NCBI GenBank assembly: GCA_030248295.1 | Contig: JASANH010001383.1 | Coordinates: forward strand, 1 to 64,000 | Origin: Mesodorylaimus sp. YZB2_4 | Taxonomy: Eukaryota; Nematoda; Enoplea; Dorylaimida; Dorylaimidae | Reading direction: 5' to 3' | Length of the DNA: 64,000 nt | Shown here: in pieces, positions 13,417-25,447 of the stretch | Layout: every line of letters begins with the position of its first letter | Position numbering within the stretch: position 1 is the first letter of the stretch | Program-made: the position numbers and the translations under genes | Notes under the pieces: generated by a model | What the model was told of the DNA's origin: nothing | The model's database searches: none | What the model saw: only the letters and a program-made list of their open reading frames with translations

Positions 13417-15297
13417 AGAAAGACCACTGGCATGAGGCGTCAAACACAGGAACGCTACTGTTTCCTTTGGGCGGGAAATTAGAAGGCAACAATGCTTGTA
13501 TTTTAAATAGGCTCCCCTCATATTCCCCCTACTCCTAAAATAGTTTTACCGCCCTGCTGGCCCACCTGAAATAATAGTTACGTTTGAAAATTTATGTTAA
13601 TTCTTATAGTTATATATATTATATAGCGGAACCATAGTTTCGAGAAAATTGATCGTAACGCTCATTTATTTCTAGCAGCAACTACACCTTGTTTAGAGTA
13701 ATGCCAATAATTGCTGCTTGGATGGTCGTTGCCACCATTTAACGTGTTTCAGGGCCAGCTTTTTTGGGGCTTACATAAAATGCACATAATCCGCAACCCT
13801 GCACCGATGCGCACTTATCGTTGTCAGGACTCTAATGTCGCACATGAACATTCAGAATCCATCATGTTTCAGCATATGCTCGAGCATTGGCTGCTTAGGT
13901 CATTTAGATCACAGGTAAACAGTAAAATGAGAAAGCGGCTTCTGTGCATCAATGTATTTTGTATGTCAAAATCATCATCCTGATCTCTCGCAAAGTCCTA
14001 TTCATTTCTCAGTTGTAGCAAGTTTTTAATCAAATGAGTGCAGTATGATCGTGTACTGAACCTCTCACTATTCCAGTAATCTCTCGTGATGGCAAGTCGA
14101 TGTCGGATTGACAAGCAGTCGAGTGAAATGGTGTCGAAAAAAATTCAAAACTTCACAGCGGCTTAAAAAAAAGAGGTATCACATTACTATAACATTACTG
14201 GGAATGCTATGGGGCCAGCGGGATATCTCACTCCTTTTGCAGCACAAAGTCGGTCTCTGACCAATGGTCTTGAAACATCAGTTTGATTTTACGCCACCAA
14301 AAATCAATATCAGCACTGGGTAGTGTGCATGGCAACCAAAGTCTGCCTTACAAAAGCTGGTCACAGTCAAATTGAAGGGCTGAATAATGATTCAGATTTC
14401 TTGACAGGAGCAAGATGGCAAGATAGTGGGAAGATGGCATCAGTAAAACTTGTTGAGTCGCGTGCACGATCCACGCTCGTTCGATGAGACAGCACCCCTC
14501 GTTTCGTCAGACATAGAGACAGAGCTACCTGCAGATTGCAGAATGGCTCGACTCCCTTGTCGCTCTGGTTGCCTTTGTGATGTTTCCCACGCGTCACAGA
14601 GAAAACTTTATCTGTCCGTGCTCGAAGTCCCAGTACAGTATGCTGAAAAATGGCGTCCAGTTTAGACTGTCGTTTTCACGCGCCAATGCTTCGTCTCGTC
14701 GTCTTCTGGCAAACGTATTGAATAAAATCAAATTTCCTCTACAAATGTTATTTGTCCAGGTTTTATAGCCTAATAAATTTTGTAGATTGGCCAATGTAGG
14801 TGGGTGCGATAGGTTTTTCCACGTTCATTTTCCTCGTCTGTACCAAAGCCTGACCTGGCCTCTATGGCGCGAGGGGTTGTGGCTGGCTGGCTGTGTATAT
14901 GAGGGAAGGATGTCGCGACGAGAATCCCTGGTCGGCTATTAGTTGCCTTCTTCCCACCGTCTGGCCCTCATAAAAATTGGAGGCGAGGGGTTGTTTTATT
15001 GCTCTTTGCCTCTTTACGTCGTTCGTAGTCTTATCGGCTGCGTCAGTACGTCGGCCTGGTTGAGACTGTTTTGTGAATAAACAACGCTCGATTGGCGGCT
15101 TTCTTCCAAACCTTCACCGCGGCTAAGACGTTTCATTGGTCCTCGGTTCTGACATCGAGCTGAGCAGCTGCAGCCATCACGCAGCCGAGCATAGTGGAGT
15201 GGGAGAGGGCGGATAGGAGATTACTTCCGATTGAATTAGTGCGAGACCAAAAGGACGTTTGTTTTTCTCTTATTTTGAGAACCTCTATTGAAGAAGG

Positions 15298-18200
15298 ATG
15301 GCTGATTTGAACACGGACTCCACATTGTCATCACCAAATATCGGTGCTGTGGTAGAAAATTTAAGCAATAAAAAATTATTCGTCATTTTGGGGTGTTTAG
15401 CAATTTTACAAACTATTTTTTTCCTTTTGGGCGGTGTCGTTGGTAAGTGCATTTTTTTGGTGTACGCTTCTTCGAAATCCAATCTTACACACAAGTTAAG
15501 ATTCGGGTAGATAACGATGACTGATCTTATTGTACCCGGGGAGAACATTATTGTTTTATTGGAATTATTCACTCTAAGGAAAAACAGGGCAGACTTTGAT
15601 GCAACACTGATTGCAGAAAATTGATTCTGACAAGGCAATCGAAGAACCTCAAATTAGGCGAACACAGAACGAAGTTTAAAGCAGCGTGAGCTCTTTAGGT
15701 TAGTGATGGCTTTCGATCAATGTGACTGACCCTAAATTTGCATATATTCTGCGGTGCTTTTACTGTTTGGCCCCCGAGGCAAAGGCTGATATAAGGCGAA
15801 GCTTAAGTCTATACCAGACTAACGATAAGCCTAAGCCTAAAACCTATTATCAGCCTAAGCCTGAGCCATATACCGGCCTAAGCCTAAGCTAACCTATGCT
15901 GGGGACCAAACAGCAACAGTGCCCATTCGGCCCCGTGGTAAGTAGGGACAATAGTTGTAATCTGCAGTCGCAGGGTAAAAATGTTTCAGCACAGTGTCTA
16001 GAAGTGTGGGCATTAAAAAACACACAGTCCTTGGGCCTTAAAGAATCTTGCGGTTTGAAAGCTTATTTGAAACTTGGCACTTACTCGAACTGCGTGTGCT
16101 GAACACAATATTCTGGCAGGAATATGAAGAAGTTCTTGCACAAATTTCAAACTTGCAAACTAAAACGAATGTTGGGGCCTAAAAATTGAGGCAGTTATCC
16201 GGATTGCAGCTGCGTTCAAAAGGTAGTCAAAAATGGGAATGAGGATTTCTTGCACTTGACTGGATTATATTGAGCAGGCTATAAAACTTGAGTAGGTACC
16301 ATAATCGTAGCGCAGTAGACAGCCAAAAGTGCAAGCTTCAAAACCTCACTAGGCGAAACAATGTCAGACTTATGTACTTCACACTTCGAAACCTGTTTTC
16401 AGTGATGTATTTTTTCGTAAAAAGTAACCTGTACAGTACATAGATCAATTTCGCAAGGGGATTTTATGTCCTGTCCTACTTTATGTACAGCCAAGCACTA
16501 TCAACGCGCTCGAGGGTTAAGAAATGCATAAATCATCAATCATTTTTTACCAAGGCGGGAGTCGAACCCTTCCCTGTAAGGGCGCATCTAGAGTGAGAGA
16601 CCGAGCCCTTAACCCATCTGGCCACGACTCGAGATCCGGTTAAATAAAACTTTTTTACAGCCGCAATCCCCATTTACTTCGCTTTAGCCGTACTTTTTTA
16701 ATCAGCTGTTGCCAACTGCAAAAAGTTCAAACTTGGGCAATCAATATCATAGGGCCAATATTGCAGTCATCCATCCATCATGAGTAATTTATATGATATG
16801 ATGTCTCCGCTTGTGCCACAACACGGTAGTACCAGAATTGTATTGGCAATCATTGACAGCGGGGAAAGAGTAAGCACTGACCCAAGTGGCCCCTCTGTGG
16901 CAGTCCAGATCAGGATGGTGTGGTGGTTATTAAAGGACAGGTGTCCCATGCTGAATTGCTCTTTTTCAGCCCCTCAACCATCCAGCTACATGACCCATGG
17001 CATGAGAATGTGCGTGGATACGCATCGCGATAACGCCGATCATTGGTTCTACCTTCGTCCAGACGACAAGAAAGGATGTCGGAACTGGTTGGACAGCGGG
17101 CACGTTGAGGGCGATCCGCATTACAAGGTGTCAGTGAACGATGCCCGCGATATCGTATTCGTGGCACAGATGCCTCATGTCCGTGATGGAATTCATCTTC
17201 GTTATTCGCCTTGGTTCCAAAGTCTGCTCGGAGTCCTCACAATCCAGACGCAGTACATGCCTCCATCGAGGTACCCCCAATGGAAAATGTACTCGGACCC
17301 CGTTTTACGACTGGAAGTTCGAATGGGCTATAAAACTACGCTCGAGTCATCCGAATGGCACGAATTGACGTCGGCGACAATAACTCGCAAATTGCGCTGC
17401 TCCGATCCAGAACCAGTAAGAGATGTCATTTATTTACTTTACAATTCAAAATGATGCAAAAAGGAGGCAGGTTTATTTATTTTAGCGAAGAAGTTTTGAT
17501 GGAGTTTGTTTTTTAGAAACGTGAAGGATCAAATTATGGCTGCGAACCCGTGGAGTTATTTGAACTGGGATCAGTTGATTACCCATTTTACTTGATCAAT
17601 ATTCGAGTACCACACAAAGTTGCCAACTATAGCGGGGTCAGCAGCGACGACCAAAACGCTGGTATCGGGCGCTTGACTGGATTTGATCTTGTTGTAAGTG
17701 CCAGTACGAGGAGGAGGTTGGGAATGTGGTGGTGCCGGGTGGGACTTGAAGTCGTCTGAGATTTTTTCGTGCTTTGTACAAAGTCATGATCAAGTGATGA
17801 CTTAGTACGCGTGGAATCATACGGATGAACCTTCAGCAACATCGCACATTTCTAGCAGGAATGACGCAAATACAACAATCATTGTTAGACGCTGTGGGAA
17901 GACAAGGCAGGAAAAAGATGAAATCACGTGTGGTCAAGTTAGCAGCTATCGTCTCTGTTATGAATCCTGACTTGTATTCCCTCGATTATATCCCTTTGGA
18001 TAAAACCATTACGCGAAATATGAAAACTCATTTTAGGCGGCCATTTTTTGGTTTTCTTTTCATAAATTTGCCTTATCATTTTTATTGTCATCACAGTCAA
18101 AATGCTTATTTTTAGCTCCTACGGTACTTACCAGTAGGGAGGCCTAAATAATAGGATAGATCCTTGCCAGCATCGACCGATCCGGCCGAACTCATCCGCC

Positions 18201-21200
18201 GATCCGATGGGAGGAGCACCTCCCCACCCATCCCGCCGCCGGGGGGGGGAAAAATTTTTCCTTATTTGCTGAAGAAGATAAGGTGTGACATACTATGATG
18301 AGGAAAGCCCGTTTTTCTCTCAACTCCGCACCAACCCCCACTTCCGCCCCCCCCACTCCCCCCTCTCCCTTTGGTGAACACACAGACACAGAGGGGGCGC
18401 CGGGAAAAAAGAACAGGGCGGGGAGGACACGGCGCCGCTCCCACCCCCCCCACCCAACACAACACACTTATAACAGAGGGCCGCTCGGCCCGGGGGGGAG
18501 AGCCACCCCGGCGTCGGGCGGACGGACTTGTACACGAACACAAACGCCAGACGTGTTTGTAATTCTGATCGCATGTGCTTCCTCAATTATATCTTTCGCG
18601 TCAGATCCCTCTGAGATTTTATGGAAAGAGGATTATAATGATTTGTTCTCTTGATTCCTTGCTTTGTGCATCAACATTTCTTATCAGCTCTCTTGTCCTG
18701 CACGGGACTTAGAATTCACATTTGAGGGTGGAGATTGAGACAGAGATGCTGACGTCTATAACTCTAAAACTCCTGGCGCCAACTTCTTTATACCTGTTTT
18801 CTAAAGTTGGTCGCGTCTGTTAATCGAAGCTGGTTTTTTAGGTAATCCATCAGAACGGTGGTTTCACCCAAATTTGGTTATCTATGAAGACTGTCTTATT
18901 CCCGGCAATTTTGGCATCCCTAGTTTGGTATTGGAGACGCGTCCGTTTGCTCGCTCGTCCACCCTTGTTATTGGAGAAAGCTTTGGTTGCTTTGGGCGTT
19001 GCAATGCTCTTTATTGATCGTAAGTACTGAAAAGCCTTCTCTGTCCAATAAGCTCAATTGGTTCAGTTCATTTTTTCAAAATATATGAATACGGCGGCAG
19101 CATTGATTGTTCCTAATTTCCCCCTCTTGCAAATTCTGCTAAGCTACTCCACCTGTAGTGTTAGTATCTACTCGTATTTTGGCCCTTATTGATGGTGGGT
19201 GCCATTGGTTGGGACTAAAAATCTGGAACACCTATCCATGACAAGACCCAACCCGTGGCAGGCCCTCGAAAATATGTGCCAAATGTTAAGTTCTACACAT
19301 CTTTTATGTTGACTAGCAGTATGGACACTCTAAAAAATGGTATTGATTTGTATATATGTGCATTAGTAAACTTATTTGTGAACCATTGCTTAGATGGAAG
19401 CACGGCTCCTCAACTAAATTTACTGCTTCTGTAAATTTTATGAGCAAAAAATTATATGCATTTTTTACTACGAGGAGGATCTTCGACTGACTTGTGAGTT
19501 ATGTTTAGTATAGAGCAGTTTCGATATGAAGTGCGCTTTATCCCAGCATGACCGATCCAATCCTGCTGATCCGCTTCAAAAAATTTTAGATTGATTGGGA
19601 TGATACTTGGCACTGCGTCCTCACCAACCTGCTCTGTTTCCTCGCGTTCACTCTCTGTGTCTGTCAGTCTACTCCAAAGGACACTGCAGAGATGAGCAGA
19701 GCCGAAAGTGGGATTGAATGCTGATAGGAGAGAAAATCGGGATATCCTCATCATAGTATGTCACACCTTATCATTCTTCAGCAAATACAGAGCGAAAAAT
19801 TTCGGTTGCCGATACGGCCGATCCAGCGGTTGGATCGGATCGGGAGCCGATCCACCCCTTTGATCGGCTCGGCTGGATCGATGAATCAGTCGATGCTAGA
19901 TTTTATCCACATGCTAAAGCACAAACAGAAAATAAACGTGGCTATGTACCCCGGCGGGAGTCTACCCCTTTTCCAGTGCTCAAGTAATTGCAAGTAGGCA
20001 TCGTCTCATTGTTAGATGGACCACAAGCTTGTAAAAGTTCTAAAAGTAGGAAAACTACAATAAGCGCCTGCAACACTCTCGCTGTAGCTGTAGCTGCAGC
20101 TAGGGTGTTGGGAAAGTGCTTGCATTTGTCTCACGATCAGAACGGGTGTCCTGGTCACTTTGTTATACAGTAGGATGCAGTCAGATGGCCCAAGATCTTG
20201 TGTCTGCAGTGCCAGGCAGCTAGTCCGCACCTAAGCTTCAATAATGTGTTGTCGACTTGCTACAGCCTGTGATATTTTTAACTTTTCGCCTTGATTAACT
20301 TTTTTCCAAGCAATAAATCTCATCTTGTGGATTGTCAAATCTTATTTTTTCCAGTACCGATCGAATGGTTATCGCTGATGGTTCGCACACCGTTCATGCT
20401 CTTGGTATCCGATATCCGACAAGGCGTATTTTATGCAATGCTACTCAGTTTCTGGCTCATCTTCGTCGGGGAACACTTGCTGGTAAGTTCTCCCTCATAT
20501 GCTGACCACCCTTCTTTCACTTCTCTGATTGAGCTGGAAAGCGTTTATTTGGGGTTCTCAGAGATTGAATCTTGGCTATAAGGAGCCTTGCTGTTGCCGT
20601 AGTGGCTTTCCATGCCCGTGTAGTTGTCTGTGTAGTGCTGCATCGCATCCCACAGCATTGTTGTCAGCTCTGTGGGCCCTAAGCCTCACCTGTATTTTCA
20701 GATGAATCACGCAGAAGTAATAGTCAGTTGGTTGCTTGCTGTAACTCAAAACGGTAAAATTCTTGTTCATGTTTTACCGCATCACCAGGCGCTACCAGGT
20801 GAATATAGTTCTGCACTAGGTCTGGTCATAGTGCTGGTAAACTCAGGCTCATAACTAACCCTTCTGCAGAGCCCTTGAAATAACCAGTTTAGCGTGGTCA
20901 GTGCTGCACTTGTGGAAGCAACCAATATCATATTTACTTAGCGACTAGCTACCACAGTCTTGTGCTTTGATGTGGCGAAACTGTATAGCGTGTTCAAATC
21001 TTGTTTATCCCCTCGATATGGCCCTTGGTAGGTCATGCATTTAAAGCTATATCGCATCCCGCATGATACCCAGTGAGTGTTTATAGCGGCTTCCCTTTTC
21101 AGGATGACAACAGGAAAAACCAACTGAGCTACTACTGGAAACATTTGGCAGCCGTATTCTTCGGATGTGCGTGCATGTTCATATTCGATATGTGCGAGCG

Positions 21201-24200
21201 CGGAGTGCATTTGACGAATCCCTTTTACAGCATTTGGTCCACATCTCTCGGCACTAATTTAGCTGTAAGTCACAAATTTATTATCCTTGAGTTTATATCA
21301 TAAACATTTCGTTTCAGTACGGGTTTGTCATTTTGGCAGCAATTTCGGCCATCCTTTACTTTTGTTTCATTTTTTATTGGATCTGCCGCGTTTTATTGAC
21401 GGTCAAAGCCAAGCGGGCTACACTGTTGAATATGAGACCAAACAGACGACTTCGATTTGAGGTGGGTAGAAAACCTATTGAATAGCCCGAATAAAACAAG
21501 AGCTTCTGAGAGTCATTTTACAAATAAGAGGCGCGGAAGCCAGTTATTTGAGTTGGTTTCTACCAAAGTAATTTGATTTAGAGCCGATATACCAGATTTC
21601 TCTCTAATAGCACCCAGATCGGACTCCAAATTCCTTCACTTACATCCCAGGGGTAGAACTGTTGTGTGAACTACGGGCACCCGTGTCATGCAGTAGGATA
21701 CAGTTGGAGCACCAAGACCCTGCGAAACACTTGATTGCTCACTCGCCCCAAGCCAGATAATTGAGGTGACTGGTCAGTCCGCTGGTCTCTGTTACAGTGC
21801 CAAAAAGCATTCTAGTGCACAGAAACTTACGAAGGAAACCCTAGGTGCCACCTGGGAAACGAACTTACCTGACGTATCTGCTCAAATATTTGCCCTCTTT
21901 CGCCGAAGATCCCGCGTGTATGAGCATAAGCAGCCATAAGTGTGATGATGTTCTTTAACACCCTTGATGGCTATCTGTGGGGCAACCTCCTGGGTGGTTC
22001 TCGTTAGCATAGGATTACTCTAATATATTATCTGTGCATAACTCTTATTTTTTACTTGGATCTACGATTGGTAAAAATACTTGATTTGAATGCGTATGCG
22101 TATTGCGCGTTCCAAAAAGTATGCATACAAGCTTGTTTGCGAATTGCGTATTTTTCCTACAGTAGGTTTTTAGTCCCATACTGTAACTAAAATTATCTTG
22201 AACCGCAGCATCTTCACAAGCATTTTGACATGGCGGCACATGTCGCTGCCTTATGGTCAGCTAAACATCCAAGTGAGAAATCTCTGCTGGCTTCGGTCAT
22301 GTGTCCTTTCCAGGTACTCTCAGCTCCGAATTTATGCCTCAGTTGCCGTGAATTGTTCTAGTATTTGTTGAACTAGTTTTCCCAGTACTGTCAGAAGATG
22401 CCAAAATTACGATTATGCTTTCGGCGCAAGCCAGCATCGACTGAACACGGCTTTTGCACCAAATGGAACCATCCCTCAAATCTCACCAAACATGACTGAA
22501 CCGAATTTCCTATGTCCTCCATGATCTACAATTTCAAAATATTTGTAAGCCAATCCTTTCAACCATTTTTGGAACTAAAATTTTGAATGACTGACTGAGC
22601 TTCTTTGGCAAAACCTTTTAGTCTAGTTTTTAGAGGCTACCATCGTAGCGGTCGATGAAATTTTGTAGAAAAACAAATCACTGACTGACCGATTGTGTGA
22701 AAAACATATCTATTCTATGAGCTGATACCTTTTATGAGCATTCCTCATGCTATGCGTAGGCTCATTTTGGATGGATCTTTATTGCGCAGTCTTCAGCACT
22801 TAAACAAATGAGTTACTTCGTCGAGTCGAACATTCTCCCACTACTTTTGGTTTTACAACGCATTATTTACTTGCTGTTTGAGTGATGCTAGACTGAAAGG
22901 TTATGGCAACCAAGCTCACATTCAGTCAGTCATTTAGGTGCACTGGCCATATCTATGGCCACCCTCTGTGCAAAAAACTCTCAGTAATTTGTAATTAGCT
23001 CAAGCTGCTTATATCGGCTTACGCATTGTATGTATCGCGTACAAGCCACTTTGCGTATGCGTATTTTATACGCAACCAACTGCACTCGGAACACTTTTTC
23101 CATCCTGCAAATTATTTCAAAAAATTCCAGCTCTATGTCTTTCAGGCAGTCGTTTACAGATTCAAGTTCCTAATGCTTTTCACAGTCGTCTGTGCAGCAT
23201 TGACGATAGCTGCATTTATAATGACAAAGGTAAATATTTTCAAGCCATGATTTTTTTCACTCGCTAATGTGAACCCTCATTTTAGATCGGCGAAGATCAG
23301 ATGCACTGGGGTGATTGGACAGAATCTCCAATGATTCAGTACAGCAGCGCTTTCCTGACTGGCGTATATGGCATGTGGAATATCTACACCATGCTGCTTC
23401 TGTTCATGTACGCACCAAGCCATAAGAGATACGGAGAAGCTTGCCAGAGTAAGAAATTTGATTTTGAGCTAGTCGATCAACTTTACTTGGAACACTCTTT
23501 CCATCCTGCAAATAATTTCAAAAATTCCAGCCCTCTGTCTTTCAAGCAGTGCTTTGCAGCGTACATAATACGGAGGGTGTCCGACAATGAGTTGGCTTGA
23601 TGATTTGCGTAGCGCCTCCAGTGTCATGGCTCCAAAGCGGTTTTGGCGCGTCCAGTCTGTGTGACTGGTCAGTCGCTTTCCTCAAAAGTTTGTTCGACAT
23701 GGAATCTGAAAGTTGATCACCGAGTCGATATTTGATTCGAAAGAACAAAAGCACATGATGAACTCGTGAGAAGCATATCACCACACAGTGTCAGCATTTT
23801 TCTTTCGCACCAGGTATCGAGTTCGGTGGTCAATTTTAAGGTATCCAGGCATTTTTCATGGCTAACAAACTATTAGTAAGCGACTCACTTGTCACAAGAG
23901 CAGCTGACCGAAAGTACCTCAATCATTAAAATGGACGCTCTATCCGATGGTGTGCTTCACTTTACACTGCTTTGGCTCGTTATTGAAAAGATTTCTCATT
24001 GTCAGACACCCCTCGTAGCTGTAACCTGGCTGTCCACTCTTTATTACATCACCCCTAAAAACTGCTCTATCATTTCTACCGCCTGAAAGTTTCAGATCTG
24101 TTATTTCACGTCATCAGGCATAATCTGTTATCCAAACTGTCATATCCTTCCGTGCTTTATTGGCCACCTGAATCAGCTAGCACAGAGCGCTTTTCTTTTC

Positions 24201-24300
24201 AGTGACAACATCATCTATCGATGATGACGAAGATGAAAATGGTCGTTTAGCCACTGAATCGTCAGCATTGACAACTTTGATGAAGCCAGCCACCGACTAA
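15298..24300 (+). CDS. WLS: Wntless (Evi/Sprinter), Wnt cargo receptor
   Basis: Ten exons join in phase: 15298-15442, 16970-17415, 17517-17693, 18842-19019, 20355-20482, 21103-21264, 21318-21461, 23146-23229, 23286-23448, 24203-24300. They encode about 574 aa (human WLS is 541). Order: short cytosolic N-terminus, first membrane helix (residues about 25-48), a large lumenal domain ending in [11 protein letters not shown], then the multi-pass core. Family hallmarks are [72 protein letters not shown] and [13 protein letters not shown]. Wntless carries lipidated Wnt from the ER through the Golgi to the cell surface and recycles. The third intracellular loop has [11 protein letters not shown] where human WLS has the YEGL endocytosis signal, and the tail ends in KPATD, not the human ER-return sequence KEAQE. 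Introns 3, 4 and 7 are long and repeat-filled. The stop is 247 bp from the convergent F-box gene. Confidence 0.96.
15752..15924. mobile_element. Short MITE, family C, copy 1 (in Wntless intron 1)
   Basis: Terminal inverted repeats: GTGCTTTTACTGTTTGGCCC on the left, and the complement of GGGGACCAAACAGCAACAG on the right. Inside, the hexamer-like unit TAAGCC recurs (CCTAAGCCTAAGCC). A second copy in the opposite internal orientation is at 44012-44219 with the same ends (TGTTTGGTCCCC / GGGGATCAAACGGC). Non-autonomous; no coding capacity. Confidence 0.7.
16489..16640 (-). repeat. SINE family B, copy 2 (Wntless intron 1)
   Basis: Read on the minus strand it has a tRNA-like head, a B-box (GGGTTCGACTCCCGCC with changes) and the family body; the CGCTCGAGGG and AGCACTATC segments are the complement of the body seen at 11750-11780. 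It lies between Wntless exons 1 and 2. Confidence 0.6.
18168..18450 (+). mobile_element. GATC-rich inverted-repeat element, family D, left of Wntless exon 4
   Basis: Starts with CCAGCATCGACCGATCCGG, the family end sequence, and continues into a body shared with the inverted copy at 19545-19906 (CTTATTTGCTGAAGAA..., AAGGTGTGACATACTATGAT). The far end is not recognisable. The stretch 18190-18530 is unusually G/C-rich with many G or C runs compared with its sister copy, which could be real divergence or poor consensus sequence. Confidence 0.65.
19545..19906 (-). mobile_element. GATC-rich inverted-repeat element, family D, right of Wntless exon 4
   Basis: Both ends are present: CCCAGCATGACCGATCC at 19545 and its degenerate complement ending GTCGATGCTAG at 19906. 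The body contains the complement of the block at 18255-18320 (ATCATAGTATGTCACACCTT). No ORF. It lies in Wntless intron 4, in opposite orientation to the copy in intron 3. Confidence 0.7.
23085..23150 (+). repeat. Splice-acceptor segment of Wntless exon 8, source copy of a duplication
   Basis: The block GGAACACTTTTTCCATCCTG, then CTATGTCTTTCAG|GCAGT, ends at the real acceptor of exon 8. A close copy lies at 23488-23556 downstream of exon 9. Confidence 0.8.
23488..23556 (+). repeat. Duplicated Wntless acceptor segment, acceptor lost
   Basis: GGAACACTCTTTCCATCCTG and the following bases through CTCTGTCTTTCAAGCAGT match 23085-23150 with few changes. The AG of TTTCAG has become AA, so it can no longer act as the same acceptor. 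It lies in intron 9. Confidence 0.8.
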
Positions 24301-24547
24301 TCTTTCCTTCGATTGTGTCTGTATGAGCTTTAAAAAGCTGAATGAATCATGTAATGTCATTTTATGTTTTTTTTCATCTTCTTGATAAGACTAGTGAGTT
24401 TTTTTTGAAATATGGATTTTGCATGTAATTGTTTGAGCATCAGCCTTGCATCGACGCACTGAAGGACTTTTTTGAAACAGGTTTTATTTGTTGGTTGTCG
24501 TGTTTTAAAAAATCTGCCCAGACAACAGAAAAAATTAATTACAGGCT

Positions 24548-25447
24548 TTATTCGAACTCCAAATTTTTTATCACTGGGTATCTTTCCTTATCACCAAAAA
24601 TCAGGAACATCTCGCTGCTGTCAATTCCATCAATTTTGGAAAATTCAACCACTTCGAGTTTTGGGGCAATCATAAATTTAAATACGTATTTGATCTCCCT
24701 TATATCACAACAACTAAATCGAAGGGTCTTTAAAGCGGGACACAAAATAGGGTCTTTAAGAAGAACATTTGAGCCAAATCGATATTCGCGGAATTTGAGT
24801 TCTTTTAAGCATGGATTTTCAATTAGTGTTTTAAAAATTTCAAAATTTATTCCGGGTAGTGAGCGAGTACTCGGCACAATTCCATTTATCAATTTTAACT
24901 TTAGAGATTGTTCTTGTAATATATTCAAAAGTGAGAGAAAAAATTCTAATATCAGTTTTGATACCAGTGTCAACTCTAAATTTAATAATTCCAGATTCTT
25001 AGACTCGTTTAAAACATCGCCAAGATTTTTAAACCATTTTGGCCAAAACGCGATTTCTGATGGCTGAATCAAATAAAGTTCCATCGTTTTCACTTTTCTA
25101 AGATCAGACATCAACTGTAATACAATATTCCAATCGATATCTCGCCAAATGGTCGCTGAAATTCGGGTTATGCTTTGACATATTCTTTCCAAAATAGCAA
25201 ATGACTGATCACTTTGATTTAACTGATTAATATCGATGGCATATGTGCTTGACTTGTCGTGCCGAACAGATGGTGGACACGGCGAGACTATGAGAGTGGA
25301 GTACTTTTTATAGACCCTCTTTAAAAGTATTTTTTCCCAGTGCTTGGATACCTTCTCCAATTGCAGGAGTTCTTCTGGCTCGAAACCAAAGGTAAAAATA
25401 TGTGCAAGAAGTTCATCAGGAAGAGAAGCCGCCGTGCATGCAGCCAT
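24548..25447 (-). CDS. F-box protein with leucine-rich C-terminal part
   Basis: A single-exon ORF of 299 aa. Residues about 8-45 form an F-box: SLPDELLAHIFTF, then LLQLEKVSKHWEKIL with the conserved Leu-Pro, Val-Ser-x-x-Trp pattern. F-box domains bind SKP1 and bring substrates to SCF ubiquitin ligases. The rest has repeated leucine-rich segments (NLELLNLELT, CLKELKFREYRF, ALKTLRFSCCDI, KLEVVEFSKIDG), consistent with degenerate leucine-rich repeats as in FBXL-type proteins. Substrate unknown. The start at 25447 keeps the F-box complete. A polyadenylation-type AATAAA lies on the minus strand about 60 bp after the stop (near 24485). Lack of introns, unlike its neighbours, suggests an expanded F-box family or a retroposed origin. 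Confidence 0.82.
   Translation of the reverse strand: MAACTAASLPDELLAHIFTFGFEPEELLQLEKVSKHWEKILLKRVYKKYSTLIVSPCPPSVRHDKSSTYAIDINQLNQSDQSFAILERICQSITRISATIWRDIDWNIVLQLMSDLRKVKTMELYLIQPSEIAFWPKWFKNLGDVLNESKNLELLNLELTLVSKLILEFFLSLLNILQEQSLKLKLINGIVPSTRSLPGINFEIFKTLIENPCLKELKFREYRFGSNVLLKDPILCPALKTLRFSCCDIREIKYVFKFMIAPKLEVVEFSKIDGIDSSEMFLIFGDKERYPVIKNLEFE

Larger units (their letters stand above)
2571..15297. other. 12.7-kb gene-poor stretch
   Basis: Open frames here are all under about 125 codons, without domain motifs or phase-compatible splice sites, so I call no gene. It should hold 5' sequence of the GTPase gene (left) and the promoter of Wntless (right). Recognisable pieces are listed separately: tRNA-like segments near 6990-7040 and 10612-10680, a SINE copy at 11627-11803, and a C run near 13399. 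The block 14840-15190 resembles an LTR (see findings). TACAGTA/TACTGTA heptamers recur throughout. Confidence 0.5.

Noticed and set aside
15779-15900. Interstitial telomere array (TAAGCC units)
   Set aside because: The units are degenerate and bounded by transposon-like inverted ends shared with another copy, so a MITE explains it better.
18295-18654. Proline- and glycine-rich open frames on both strands
   Set aside because: They fall in the G/C-saturated repeat of Wntless intron 3 and have no conserved motif.
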